From assembly GCF_001021385.1 (NCBI RefSeq), contig NZ_CP011773.1, forward strand, positions 4,030,001 through 4,094,000: a DNA stretch of 64,000 nt. Direction: 5' to 3'. Of the stretch, positions 35,022-43,727 are shown one piece after another (positions within the stretch are counted from its first letter, which is position 1; every line of letters begins with the position of its first letter). The position numbers were made by a program, and so were the translations under genes. Origin of the DNA: Mycobacterium sp. EPa45. Its GTDB lineage: Bacteria > Actinomycetota > Actinomycetes > Mycobacteriales > Mycobacteriaceae. A model generated the notes under the pieces. It did not search any database and was not told the origin of the DNA. It saw only the letters and a list, made by a program, of their open reading frames with translations.

Positions 35022-36173
35022 TCAGCGCACTCGCTGTAGCGCGTCGACGGTCTCGAGTTCCTCCAGCGCGGTCACCGCGCGCCGCAGGCCCTCCAGCGCG
35101 ATGCGCTCGGATTGCATGCCGCCGAGTCCTGCGGTGGCGAGGCCCGAAAGATACGGGTGCGCAACGGCTTGCCGATAGCGCGTCCACAGGTCGTCGCGGT
35201 CGAATTGCGGTCCACCCATGGCGGCCAGTGCCGTTCGATACACGTCGAGTAGGTCACGCTCGACGCCCGCCCGGTCACCGACCGGAGTACCGAGGACGAT
35301 CGCGTAGGCGAGGTCGCGTGCCGGATGACCGCGTCTCAGCACCTGCCAGTCCAGCAACCCTGCCCGCCCATTGCGGAAGAACGTGTTCCCGGGATGGGCG
35401 TCTCCGTGCAGGACGGTGTGCGGGCCGCGGTCGATCAGGGCGGTGATGGCGGGAAAGTTCTCCCAGATGTAGCGGCCGGCCCGTACCGGTATCGTCGTCG
35501 AGCCCGCCAGGCGGCGCGCCGAGGTGCGCATGACCGCGGGTGTCAGGAGATTGGCCGGGTCCTCCGAGGGCGCCACCAGCCAGGCGAATTGACCACCGCC
35601 ACCGGACTTTTGGGGCAAACGACCCCAGAACGTCGCGTGCAATTCGGCCAACACTTCGAGGACTTGGCCCATCTGGTCGGTCGACAGCGGGTTCAGCGTG
35701 TCCGGGAACTCGCACGGCGAGATGGTCATATCCTCCAGGACGATCACGAAGCGCCCCGTCAGGTGGTCGAATGCCGAGCCGTACGACCTCGGAACTCCCG
35801 CCCCGAGTTCGGGTGCCAATTCCCGGTAGAACCGAGCTTCGGTCTCACCAAGGCCGGCCAGCTCCCCCAGCATCCTGATGCCGGCACTGTCGGCGGACAT
35901 CTTCACGAACACCGATGCCGGGACATCATCGCCGGTGAGCGCCAGTCGGGCGCGGCTCGAGGTTCCCGCGGCGCCGTCGCGGATCGCCACCGAATCGACG
36001 CGGCGGCCAATGATCGCGGACAACGCCGTCGGCGTGAGGTCGGCCATCCGACGCGGAAACGACCTCCTGCCGCCAAGCGCGCTGTCGAGGGCGAGTCGCC
36101 GCACACCGCGGCCGACGTGGGCGCCGAAGCGCGCAACTGATCGCACCGATGGACCATACCGCCGTTGCGGCAC
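35022..36173 (-). CDS. Aminoglycoside-phosphotransferase (APH)-fold kinase
   Basis: The 383-residue protein carries Brenner's motif H-G-D-A-H-P-G-N at about residues 255-262 and D-W-Q-V in the metal-binding position after it, with LEDM and FVKMSA in the N-lobe. Actinobacteria use such proteins for many small substrates; there is no sign that it is a drug-resistance enzyme. Start GTG at 36173 is 64 bases from the divergent SRPBCC gene. It converges on the small secreted protein gene with a gap of 2 bases. Confidence 0.82.
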   Translation of the reverse strand: MPQRRYGPSVRSVARFGAHVGRGVRRLALDSALGGRRSFPRRMADLTPTALSAIIGRRVDSVAIRDGAAGTSSRARLALTGDDVPASVFVKMSADSAGIRMLGELAGLGETEARFYRELAPELGAGVPRSYGSAFDHLTGRFVIVLEDMTISPCEFPDTLNPLSTDQMGQVLEVLAELHATFWGRLPQKSGGGGQFAWLVAPSEDPANLLTPAVMRTSARRLAGSTTIPVRAGRYIWENFPAITALIDRGPHTVLHGDAHPGNTFFRNGRAGLLDWQVLRRGHPARDLAYAIVLGTPVGDRAGVERDLLDVYRTALAAMGGPQFDRDDLWTRYRQAVAHPYLSGLATAGLGGMQSERIALEGLRRAVTALEELETVDALQRVR

Positions 36174-36177
36174 GTAC

Positions 36178-36206
36178 AGTTACAAATCCGCGCGAAAGTG
36201 TAAACT
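36178..36206. promoter_or_regulatory. Candidate operator in the kinase/SRPBCC divergent gap
   Basis: AGTTACA (36178-36184) and TGTAAACT (36199-36206) are inverted copies with one base of difference, spaced 14 bp apart. The AT-rich patch lies in the only shared promoter space for both genes. Evidence is positional and modest. Confidence 0.25.
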
Positions 36207-36237
36207 TCCCGCACAGCGGACAAGAAAGGCAACGCAA

Positions 36238-36711
36238 TTGGGCATCGTGACCACGAGCTCGGAGACGGCTTTCAGCCAGTCACCGGAGACGATCTATGAC
36301 TTTGTGACCAATCCCGCCAATTGGACCAAGACCTACCCCGGCAGCAACTACGTGGGAAAGCTGGACCAACTGCCGCTGGCCGTGGGCGACACCTGGGAAG
36401 AGGGCGGCCCCGATGGAGATCGGATCTTCACCTGGCACTTGGCGATCGCCGTGCGCCCGAGGCTGTGGGTGTTCAACTCCGTGGGCCGGCTCGGCCACGA
36501 CCGGGAGGGCAACGGCGGAATGGACGGCCGGATCACCGTTCAGTACCACTTCACTGAGCCCGGCGCGGACGTCACGCTGTTCTCTCGCACCATGACCATC
36601 GAAGCGCCGAAGGACGCGCCGATGCCCGACGGCTTCTTTCGAATAGTGAACCCGGCCAACATCGACCGGTATCACGCCGCGATCGCGCGGGAGCTCGCCG
36701 CGATCAGTTGA
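36238..36711 (+). CDS. SRPBCC-fold protein
   Basis: The 157-residue protein has the START-like pattern: SPETIYDFVTNPANWTKTYPGS in pieces, a beta-rich core and C-terminal helix NIDRYHAAIARELAAI. It is likely to bind a hydrophobic ligand. A TTG start at 36238 has AAAGG 7 bases upstream; GTG at 36247 is possible. The longer frame would overlap the divergent kinase gene. Its stop overlaps the lipoprotein gene by 8 bases. Confidence 0.78.
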   Translation: MGIVTTSSETAFSQSPETIYDFVTNPANWTKTYPGSNYVGKLDQLPLAVGDTWEEGGPDGDRIFTWHLAIAVRPRLWVFNSVGRLGHDREGNGGMDGRITVQYHFTEPGADVTLFSRTMTIEAPKDAPMPDGFFRIVNPANIDRYHAAIARELAAIS

Positions 36712-36985
36712 GACCGTGGTGGTGGTTGCCGGGCGGCTCGGTCGGCGCGGGCGGTGCGATCACCGTCGGCGAGAACTTGTTGCCGTCTGTCGGGCTGAGC
36801 TGCTTCTCGGTCGGCGTCGCGGATGGACTGGGCGACGCCGGTGACGTCGTCGTAGTCGTCGAGGTGGACGGCGACGGAGCCGGGCTCTCGTTCTTACTGC
36901 ACGACGCGACGAACGACGCCATGGAAATGAGCGCGGCACCACCGATGAGCGCAGCAACACGGGCAGGGATAGAGGGCGAATTCAT
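36704..36985 (-). CDS. Small Pro/Ser/Thr-rich lipoprotein
   Basis: A lipoprotein signal ends with the lipobox V-A-S-C (Cys about residue 29). The exported part of about 65 residues is low-complexity: runs of Ser, Pro and Thr (PSPSTSTTTTTSP), a short SPTDGNKFSPT segment and a Pro-rich end with GNHHHGLN. It could be a surface linker or metal-contacting tail; no domain is present. ATG at 36985. Confidence 0.75.
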   Translation of the reverse strand: MNSPSIPARVAALIGGAALISMASFVASCSKNESPAPSPSTSTTTTTSPASPSPSATPTEKQLSPTDGNKFSPTVIAPPAPTEPPGNHHHGLN

Positions 36986-37307
36986 GACGATCCTTTACCG
37001 AAAGCGGCGAACTCGCCCTCGCCGGGGGCCTTAGATAGGCCGGAATGCCTGTTCGAGCTGCAGATCTTTCCATGATTTTGTGAACTTGGCAATCACCTGT
37101 GCGCTCCGGAGATGTTTCCTCGCGGCGCACACACGGCGCCTGCAGGATTCGCCCAGGAGCAGCTCCCCGCGCCGTGATCACCAAGCCAGCCGGGCTTCTC
37201 GGCTTCGTTTGATCGGTGAATTTGTTTGCAGACTTGTGACTCCGAGTCGGCCACGAGGTTTGCCCGTTGCGGTACCGTCTTCTCAGCGTTTTCTAAGGGG
37301 AGCAGTG
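36986..37307. other. 322-bp intergenic region before the DUF4185 gene
   Basis: The gap lies between divergent genes and must hold both promoters. TACCGT at 37273-37278 would suit a -10 element for the downstream gene, followed by the ribosome site AAGGGGAG at its start. No gene, RNA or repeat is evident. Confidence 0.4.
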
Positions 37308-38960
37308 ATGGGTTCGACAAATAGTGCCTCGAAGTATGTGGGTCGCATCGGCGGTCTGGCAGTGGGTTTGGGTGTCGGGGTGGCGATCCTCGCCGGCGCG
37401 GGCGCGGCGTGGGCCGAGACGTCCGGCTCCAGTGACTCGGGCTCGCCGTCGCAAAGCTCGTCCGGTACCGGGGCCGCCGGACCGTCGAAGCCGAAGGCCA
37501 CCGCCTCATCGGCCCGGACATCCAACAAGTTGACCACCACGCGCACCGCGAACAAGGCTCCCCAGGCCGCGACGGTACCCAAGGCAAGCACGGTCAGCGC
37601 CGAAGCAAAGCCCACCGCACCGAAGGTGGTCACCGGGCTGCTGTCCGCGGTCGACGTGACGAGCGAGACCGGCGTCGCCGCGTCCGGGCGACGCGAGATC
37701 TCCCCCGCCGGCGCCGCGGTATCCACTGCCGCCGTGGTGATTGCGCCACCCACCAGCATCCCGTCCTCGCCGGTCGGTTGGGTGACCGGCCAGTTCAACA
37801 ACGCCTACCCCGGCAGCGGCTGGCGGCAGACCAACAACACCGCCGGCTTCGGGATCTACGGAACCGACCTCGGCATCATGTGGGAGAACGGGCTGACCGG
37901 CAAGATCCAACTGGCGTTCGGTGACACCTTCAGCCAGCCCGGCATGACCGGCGACTGGCGCTCCAACGTTTTGCTTCTGAGCACCGACACACAGCTGTGG
38001 GATGGCCTCGATCTGCTGAAGACCGGGTATGCCGGGCAATTCATCCGGCGCAACTCTGGCGTGCTGTTCCCGTTCTTCGGTTCCGAGGTGACGGTCATCC
38101 CGACCTCCGCCGTCTCGGTCAACAACGAGCAGTACGTCAACTACATGTCGGTCAAGTCGTGGGACACCCCGGGCCGGTGGACCACTAACTATTCCGCGAT
38201 CTCGCACTTCGTCGATGGCCCGAACGGCGGCAACTGGGTGCTGGTGCCTTCGACAATCCGTTCGGCGAGCTGGTTCGGCTCAACCACGCCCTACGTTCCG
38301 GGTAATCAGAATTTCCAACAGGCGGCCTACGTTCTGCAGCCGGCCGACAAGGTCGCAGCCGGAGACACCCAGTACCTCTACGCGTTCGGCACGCCGTCGG
38401 GTCGCGCGGGCTCGGCCTACCTGTCGCGGGTCGCCGTCGACAACGTGAACGACCTCGCCAAATACCAATACTGGAACGGCAACGACTGGGTCACCGGGGC
38501 GCCGGTCGCGGCCACGCCGATCATCGGCGATTCCACGCACTCCGCAGGGCTTTTCGGACCAATCATCGATTGGGCGAACGACCCGAATGTGTTCGGCGGA
38601 ATGCTCGGCGGACTGTTTGGCGCCAAGACCGGCGGCAACGTCAGCGAAATGTCGGTCCAGTACAACGAGTACCTGGGCAAGTACGTGATGATGTACGCCG
38701 ACGGCAACAACAACGTCAAGCTGCGCTACGCCGACTCGCCGGAAGACACCTGGTCGGCTCCGATCACGGTGGCGACCTCTGCGACCTATCCCGGGCTCTA
38801 CGCGCCGATGATTCACCCGTGGTCGGGCACCGGAAAGCTGGTCGACGGCAACGGAAATCCGGACACCAGCACGCTCTACTGGAACATGTCGCTGTGGGGC
38901 AACTACAACGTAGCGCTGATGAAGACCGACCTGTCCTCGCTGAAGGCGACGCTGGTCTGA
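37308..38960 (+). CDS. Secreted DUF4185-domain protein
   Basis: The 550-residue protein has a signal-like hydrophobic segment (residues 10-36, ending AAWA), then about 110 residues rich in Ser, Thr, Lys and Ala (a wall-spanning linker), then a large domain starting near GWVTGQFNNAYPGSGWRQTNNTAG that matches the mycobacterial DUF4185 pattern, with five-bladed-propeller-like features such as WENGLTGKIQLAFGDTF, SWDTPGRWTTNYSAI and YNEYLGKYVMMYADGNNNVKLRYADSPEDTWS (in pieces). It may bind or cleave glycans, but this is not established. ATG 37308 has AAGGGGAG upstream; the longer frame upstream has no signal peptide. Confidence 0.82.
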   Translation: MGSTNSASKYVGRIGGLAVGLGVGVAILAGAGAAWAETSGSSDSGSPSQSSSGTGAAGPSKPKATASSARTSNKLTTTRTANKAPQAATVPKASTVSAEAKPTAPKVVTGLLSAVDVTSETGVAASGRREISPAGAAVSTAAVVIAPPTSIPSSPVGWVTGQFNNAYPGSGWRQTNNTAGFGIYGTDLGIMWENGLTGKIQLAFGDTFSQPGMTGDWRSNVLLLSTDTQLWDGLDLLKTGYAGQFIRRNSGVLFPFFGSEVTVIPTSAVSVNNEQYVNYMSVKSWDTPGRWTTNYSAISHFVDGPNGGNWVLVPSTIRSASWFGSTTPYVPGNQNFQQAAYVLQPADKVAAGDTQYLYAFGTPSGRAGSAYLSRVAVDNVNDLAKYQYWNGNDWVTGAPVAATPIIGDSTHSAGLFGPIIDWANDPNVFGGMLGGLFGAKTGGNVSEMSVQYNEYLGKYVMMYADGNNNVKLRYADSPEDTWSAPITVATSATYPGLYAPMIHPWSGTGKLVDGNGNPDTSTLYWNMSLWGNYNVALMKTDLSSLKATLV

Positions 38961-39037
38961 TCCACCGGGCCGCCCCTGTCAGTGACGCTCGTCGCCCCGC
39001 CTGCGTCTAGAATTCAGACTCTGCTACGCTGGCTGAT

Positions 39038-39529
39038 GTGTCCGTCGACCGCGACCTCATCAGCGCCGAAAACTGTTCAGTCAAGCGGGCACTGGACATC
39101 GTCGGCGAAAAATGGACGTTGCTGGTCCTGCGCGAGGCGTTCTACGGCGCCCGGCGCTTCGAGCGATTCCAGGCTCGCATCGGTTGTCCCCGCCAGGTCC
39201 TGACTGAACGGCTCAACACCCTGGTCGCAGCGGGAGTCTTGCGAAAGATGCCCTACCAGGAGCCCGGTCAGCGCGAGCGTCATGAATACCGCCTGACCGA
39301 AAAGGGCAGGGATCTGCTGCCGGCCGTGATCGCACTGATGCAGTGGGGCGACAAGTGGGAGGCAGACCCGGCCGGACCACCGGTGCAGGTCGTTCACCGC
39401 GATTGCGGGCACCCCGTCGAACTGCGCCTGCGATGTAGCAACGACCAGACCCCGCTGACCGCCCACGACACCGAGCCGCGGCCCGGCCCCGGAGCCCGCC
39501 CAGCCAAAACCGGAAAGACGAGCCGATGA
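39038..39529 (+). CDS. HxlR-family transcriptional regulator
   Basis: The protein starts with ENCSVKRALDIVGEKWTLLVLREAFYGARRFERFQ in segments, the HxlR hallmark (C-x-hydrophobic, GxKWT, RRFxxFQ), then the recognition helix PRQVLTERLNTLVAAGVL and wing HEYRLTEKGRDL. The Cys at about residue 13 could be redox-sensing as in some family members. The C-terminal extension carries a Cys/His cluster (HRDCGHPVELRLRC) that may bind zinc. It overlaps the thioesterase gene by 4 bases, so it probably controls its own operon. Confidence 0.88.
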   Translation: MSVDRDLISAENCSVKRALDIVGEKWTLLVLREAFYGARRFERFQARIGCPRQVLTERLNTLVAAGVLRKMPYQEPGQRERHEYRLTEKGRDLLPAVIALMQWGDKWEADPAGPPVQVVHRDCGHPVELRLRCSNDQTPLTAHDTEPRPGPGARPAKTGKTSR

Positions 39530-40338
39530 CCACCACCACCGCCCATGCCTTCGACACCGCAATCAGCCTGTCGGAAGCCGCTTCTGGGCGCTATATCGGC
39601 CATACCACACCGGAGTACGCGAACATGGTGGGCCCGTTCGGCGGGGTGACAGCCGCCGCGATCGTGCGTGCGATCGCCCAGCATCCCGACCGGATCGGCG
39701 AACCCGTCGCCCTGACCGTCAACTACCTCGCTCCGGTCAACGACGGTTCCTTCGACATCGCCGTGCGCGCCGTGCGGACCAATCGCACCAATCAGCATTG
39801 GACCGTCGAGGTGAGCCAGGACCACGGCGTCACCACCACCGCGACGGCGGTCTTCGGCCTTCGGCGCGATGCCTGGTCGGACACCGAAGCCACCATGCCC
39901 GTGGCTCCTGAGCCCGAACGCCTTTCGGATGCACCAGCTTCGGAGGTAGTTCCGTGGATGCGCAACTACGACATGCACTACGTCGAGGGTGGGTTGCCGA
40001 CCGAATCGGAAGATAGTCCGTCGTCGACGACGACGCTGTGGGTGCGACAACGACCGGCCCGGGCGCTGGACTTCCCGGCTCTCAGCGCGCTGACCGACGT
40101 GTTCTACCCGCGGGTGTTCCTGCGCCGCGGCCGCATGCTGCCGGCCGGCACCATCTCGCTGACGACATACTTCCACGTCGACGGCGCCGAACTTGCCCGG
40201 CAAGGCGCGGATTACATCCTGGCCAGCGCGCACGCCCAGCGTTTCGCGCGTGGTTACTTCGACCAGTCCGCGCAGATCTGGGGCCGTGACGGCACCCTGC
40301 TGGCGACCAGTCACCAGATCGTCTACTACAAAGACTGA
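39526..40338 (+). CDS. Acyl-CoA thioesterase-family protein (double hotdog)
   Basis: The 270-residue protein has two hotdog halves: MVGPFGGVTAAAIVRAIAQHP with the buried helix and VNYLAPVNDGSFDIAV in the first, and LDFPALSALTDVFYPRV plus GTISLTTYFHVD in the second. This matches TesB-like/DUF thioesterases of mycobacteria. Hydrolysis of acyl-CoA is inferred from fold. ATG overlaps the HxlR stop, and the following gene starts directly after the stop. Confidence 0.82.
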   Translation: MTTTTAHAFDTAISLSEAASGRYIGHTTPEYANMVGPFGGVTAAAIVRAIAQHPDRIGEPVALTVNYLAPVNDGSFDIAVRAVRTNRTNQHWTVEVSQDHGVTTTATAVFGLRRDAWSDTEATMPVAPEPERLSDAPASEVVPWMRNYDMHYVEGGLPTESEDSPSSTTTLWVRQRPARALDFPALSALTDVFYPRVFLRRGRMLPAGTISLTTYFHVDGAELARQGADYILASAHAQRFARGYFDQSAQIWGRDGTLLATSHQIVYYKD

Positions 40339-41031
40339 ATGGCGCAGGACACCGAACCACCGCAGGCCCGGCGATGGCCGCACGTCTTGCGGCTTGTGCT
40401 GTTCGTCGCCGTCCTGGCGGTCCTGTTCTATCTGGTTGCAGTGACCAAGGTGATCGACCCGGCTGGCATTCGCGCCGCGATGACGGCGACCGGTCCAGCC
40501 GCTCCGCTGGCATACCTGGTGGTGTCGGCGGGACTGGCCGCCGTATTCGTCCCGGGACCGCTGCTGGCCGCTGGCAGTGGAGTGCTGTTCGGCCCGTGGC
40601 TCGGCACGTTCGTCACTCTCGGCTCGACGGTGTTGACGGCGATGATCGCCGCCCTGCTCGGCAGGCGAGCCGGCCGGGACAGCGCGCGGGCGCTGTTGGG
40701 TCCCGATTGGTCGAGCCGGATCGACGCCCAGATCCAGCGACGCGGGTTGTGGGCAGTGGTCGGCCAGCGGTTTGTGCCGGGTATCTCCGACGCGCTGGCG
40801 TCCTACGCCTTCGGCGCCTTCGGAATGCCGTTGTGGCAGATGGCCGCCGGTGCATTCATCGGATCGGCGCCCCGGGCGTTCGTGTATACCGCGCTGGGCG
40901 CATCGATCTCAGATCTGTCGTCGCCCCTCGGCTATGCCGCGATCGTGGTGTGGTGCATCACCGCGATCATCGGGGCGTTCGCCGCCCACCGCGGGTACCG
41001 CGGTTGGCGCAACCGAGGCCCGAGCCGCTGA
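40339..41031 (+). CDS. TVP38/TMEM64 (DedA/VTT-domain) membrane protein
   Basis: The protein of 230 residues has about five hydrophobic segments and the VTT/SNARE-associated pattern: VFVPGPLLAAGSGVLFGPWLGTFVTLGSTVLTAMIAALLGR in pieces (re-entrant loop with the F/GP and G-xx-xx-G), then GQRFVPGISDALASYAFGAFGMPLWQMAAGAFIG. These proteins act as lipid scramblases or flippases. It begins right after the thioesterase stop and may support lipid handling with it. Confidence 0.85.
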   Translation: MAQDTEPPQARRWPHVLRLVLFVAVLAVLFYLVAVTKVIDPAGIRAAMTATGPAAPLAYLVVSAGLAAVFVPGPLLAAGSGVLFGPWLGTFVTLGSTVLTAMIAALLGRRAGRDSARALLGPDWSSRIDAQIQRRGLWAVVGQRFVPGISDALASYAFGAFGMPLWQMAAGAFIGSAPRAFVYTALGASISDLSSPLGYAAIVVWCITAIIGAFAAHRGYRGWRNRGPSR

Positions 41032-41052
41032 TCTTGGGCGATACTGACTGAC

Positions 41053-41448
41053 ATGGCTGATCGCAATGTGCTCGGCGGCCCACTCGAACCGTGCGGAACC
41101 GAACCCATGACGGGCTTCTACCGCGACGGTTGCTGCTCGACCGGTCCGGAGGACGCCGGCCGGCACACGATCTGCGCGGTCGTGACCGCTGAATTCCTCG
41201 AACATCAGCGTTCGATCGGCAACGACCTGTCGACCCCGATGCCGCAGTATCGGTTCCCCGGCCTGACGCCCGGCGACCGCTGGTGCGTGACCGCGCTCAA
41301 CTGGCTGCGGGCCCACACCGACGGGCATGCCGCGCCGGTCGTGCTGGCCTGCACCCATGAACGGACCCTGGACGTGGTCCCGTTGGAGACGTTGCAGGAA
41401 TACGCTGTCGACGTTCCCGACGACCTGGGCAGCCTGGATCAGAAGTAA
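41053..41448 (+). CDS. DUF2237 family protein
   Basis: The 131-residue protein reads NVLGGPLEPCGTEPMTGFYRDGCCSTGPEDAGRHTICAVVT in pieces and later PGDRWCVTALNWLRA, which is the DUF2237 pattern, with five conserved Cys. The role is unknown; the Cys could bind metal. It lies 21 bases after the VTT gene and converges on the SfnB-like gene with a 10-base overlap of the stops. Confidence 0.87.
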   Translation: MADRNVLGGPLEPCGTEPMTGFYRDGCCSTGPEDAGRHTICAVVTAEFLEHQRSIGNDLSTPMPQYRFPGLTPGDRWCVTALNWLRAHTDGHAAPVVLACTHERTLDVVPLETLQEYAVDVPDDLGSLDQK

Positions 41449-42692
41449 CCGTTGGCCGGTGGCCACACCCCGTTGACCGCGTAGTTTCCCGCCGCATGTG
41501 CCTTGTACGCCAGCGGGTTGTGGGTGGAGACGGTACGAACGTTGCGCCAGTGCCGGTCGAGGTTGAGGGCGCGCGCGGTGGCCGACGCCCCGCCGGTGTC
41601 GAACAGCCGCTCGGCCGCCGCGAGGCTCAGCCGTTCCGCGATCAGTTGCGCCTCGGCGACGACGATCGACACCCGAGCCAGCTCTTCCGCGTCGTCGACG
41701 CGCCCGGAGTCCACCAGCGCGTCGAGCGCGTCGGCGGCATTGAGGACCAGGGCCTCGGCCGCGGACGCGTTCGCGGCGATCTCACCGACGGCGTGCAGGG
41801 TGAACGGATCTCCGGCGGCGGTGTCAGCCAGTGAGTGCGACGCCGGGCGGGCCTTGTTCTGCACGTACCAGATGGCGTCGTCGCGGGCCGCCGCCGCGAT
41901 ACCCGCCGCGACCGCGGCCAGATACAGCTGCAGGAATGCGGTGCTGTGACCGAGGTGCTGGCCGTCCGACACGGTGATCACCTCGTGCGGGCGGACCTCC
42001 ACGTTGGTGAATCGGGTTCCGCCGCTCGCGGTGGTGCGCTGGCCGAAACCATCCCAGTCGTCGAACAGCTCGACCCCGTCGCGTCCGGCGGGCACGATTG
42101 CCTGCACGTCACGCCCTTCGGCATCGTTGGCTGAGACCGCGATCAGGTCGGCGAAAAGTGTTCCGGTGGAATAGAATTTGTAGCCGTTGAGCCGCAGCAC
42201 GCCGGCACCGTCGGCGAGCAATGTGGTGTCCGCACCCGATGGCGCCTTGCCTTTGGCATCGGTGATCGCGTTGCCGACGACGACGCCCGCGTTGACCCGC
42301 GGGAACCATTCCTCGCGTTCGGGTTCGGTCGCGCGGTTGCTCAGCAGTCGCTCAGCGAAGCCGAAATGCGGCCGAAGCGCTTGTGCCACATTGGAACTGC
42401 CCCGCGCGATCCGGATGACGGCGGTCAAAACGTCTCGTACGGAGCCGCCCGGGCCGCCGAAGCGGGACGGCACCCGCAGCGTCAGCGCACCGGTGCGGCG
42501 GATCGCCTCGACGGCCTCGTACTGAAGAACTCGCTCGCGCTCGGCGGCGGCATCAGTGTGGCGTAGGTCTTCGACGACATCGGCGAGCCGCGCGAGCCGC
42601 TCGGCGGGCGTCCCGCCCAGTGGTTCGGTGGTGAACCTCGGGCGCGGCGCCACCGGCCGGGGAGCTTCGGAGGTCTGCGTTATCGCGGTCAT
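41439..42692 (-). CDS. SfnB/DszC-like flavin monooxygenase (acyl-CoA-dehydrogenase fold)
   Basis: This 417-residue protein has the acyl-CoA-dehydrogenase fold without its catalytic Glu. VPSRFGGPGGSVRDVLTAVIRIARGSSNVA, KFYSTGTLFADLIAV, WDGFGQRTTASGGTRFTNVEV and the C-terminal NLDRHWRNVRTVSTHNPLAYK match the SfnB/DszC sulfur-acquisition group (last quoted in parts of the family). Such enzymes use reduced flavin and oxygen to oxidise organosulfur compounds. It lies 9 bases after the LLM gene in a three-gene operon. Confidence 0.85.
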   Translation of the reverse strand: MTAITQTSEAPRPVAPRPRFTTEPLGGTPAERLARLADVVEDLRHTDAAAERERVLQYEAVEAIRRTGALTLRVPSRFGGPGGSVRDVLTAVIRIARGSSNVAQALRPHFGFAERLLSNRATEPEREEWFPRVNAGVVVGNAITDAKGKAPSGADTTLLADGAGVLRLNGYKFYSTGTLFADLIAVSANDAEGRDVQAIVPAGRDGVELFDDWDGFGQRTTASGGTRFTNVEVRPHEVITVSDGQHLGHSTAFLQLYLAAVAAGIAAAARDDAIWYVQNKARPASHSLADTAAGDPFTLHAVGEIAANASAAEALVLNAADALDALVDSGRVDDAEELARVSIVVAEAQLIAERLSLAAAERLFDTGGASATARALNLDRHWRNVRTVSTHNPLAYKAHAAGNYAVNGVWPPANGYF

Positions 42693-42701
42693 TGGGCGTC
42701 C

Positions 42702-43727
42702 TCAAGGCTTTTCGCGGTAATGACTGATGATGTTGTCGGCGAAGCGGTCCAGCTCGGACTCGATCGGCTGGAACTGCAGCATGAACAGTTCGATGCCGGC
42801 CGCGTGGAAGGCATCGATCCGCTCGATCACCTGCTCGTAGCTGCCGACCAGACCGGCCAGCGTGCCGCCGTTGGATCCGATGCGCTTGCTGCCGGCGAGC
42901 ACCTGGTACATCGCCGTGTTCGGATCGGTGCCGGTGGAGATCTCGGGCCGCGACTCGGCGTCGATCAGTGCCTGCAGATGTGCCTCCTCGGCCTTGGCCT
43001 CGGCCTCGGTGGCACGAGCAATCACGAAGGCGGACAACCCGAATCGCAGCGGCCCGCGGTCTCGAGGCCGGGCGCGCAGATCCTCGATCAACGCGACGGT
43101 GTCCACGAATGGCCGGCCGTTGATGAAATACACATCGCCGTGTGAAGCACCCAGCGCCCGGCCCGGCTCGGACTCACCCCCGATGTACACCGGCGGGACG
43201 TCCTTCGGGACCGGCCGCACCAGAGCTTGCTGTCCACCGCGATCCCCGACCGAAACGTGCTTGCCGCTCCACAAGTCGAGGACGGAGTCCAACCACTCGC
43301 GGGTGTAGGCGTAGCGGTCGTCGTGGGCGAGCGGGTCGATGCCCAAGGCCTCGAGTTCGGGCAGGAACCACCCGGTCACCACGTTGATCGACAACCGGCC
43401 GCCGGAGATCTCGGCGATGTTGGCGGCGACCTTGGCGAACACCAGCGGGTTGAACAGCAGCGGCTTGATCGCCCCGATGAGCTCTATCCGGTCGGTAGCT
43501 TCGGCCACGCCGGCCAGCGTGGACCACGTCTCCAACACATCGTTCTCGGTGTCGCTGGGATGGATCACATGCTGGGCCACCAGAGTGGCATCGAATCCCC
43601 GACTTTCGGCGTGCACCAACAGGTCGCGGGTACGCCGGTAGCCGGCGTCCGGGAGGTCGTCGGGGTGGGTGCGGGCGCCGTGGTTGCCGTAGACCGGCGC
43701 CCACACGCCGAAACGAGGTCCGCTCAT
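42702..43727 (-). CDS. LLM-class (SsuD/SfnG-like) flavin-dependent monooxygenase
   Basis: The protein of 341 residues is a luciferase-like TIM barrel: GVWAPVYGNHG at the N-terminus, HVIHPSD, GAIKPLLFNPLVFAKVAANIAEISGGRLSINVVTGW in pieces (the FMN-site segments of SsuD/SfnG), VYIGGESEPGRALGASHGDVYFING, and GSYEQVIERIDAFHAAGIELFMLQF. It likely cleaves C-S bonds of alkanesulfonates or sulfones with FMNH2 from a separate reductase. ATG overlaps the GS-like gene stop. Confidence 0.87.
   Translation of the reverse strand: MSGPRFGVWAPVYGNHGARTHPDDLPDAGYRRTRDLLVHAESRGFDATLVAQHVIHPSDTENDVLETWSTLAGVAEATDRIELIGAIKPLLFNPLVFAKVAANIAEISGGRLSINVVTGWFLPELEALGIDPLAHDDRYAYTREWLDSVLDLWSGKHVSVGDRGGQQALVRPVPKDVPPVYIGGESEPGRALGASHGDVYFINGRPFVDTVALIEDLRARPRDRGPLRFGLSAFVIARATEAEAKAEEAHLQALIDAESRPEISTGTDPNTAMYQVLAGSKRIGSNGGTLAGLVGSYEQVIERIDAFHAAGIELFMLQFQPIESELDRFADNIISHYREKP

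Noticed and set aside
35022..36173. Aminoglycoside-resistance gene
   Set aside because: Only the general APH fold is seen; actinobacterial genomes hold many such kinases without resistance function.
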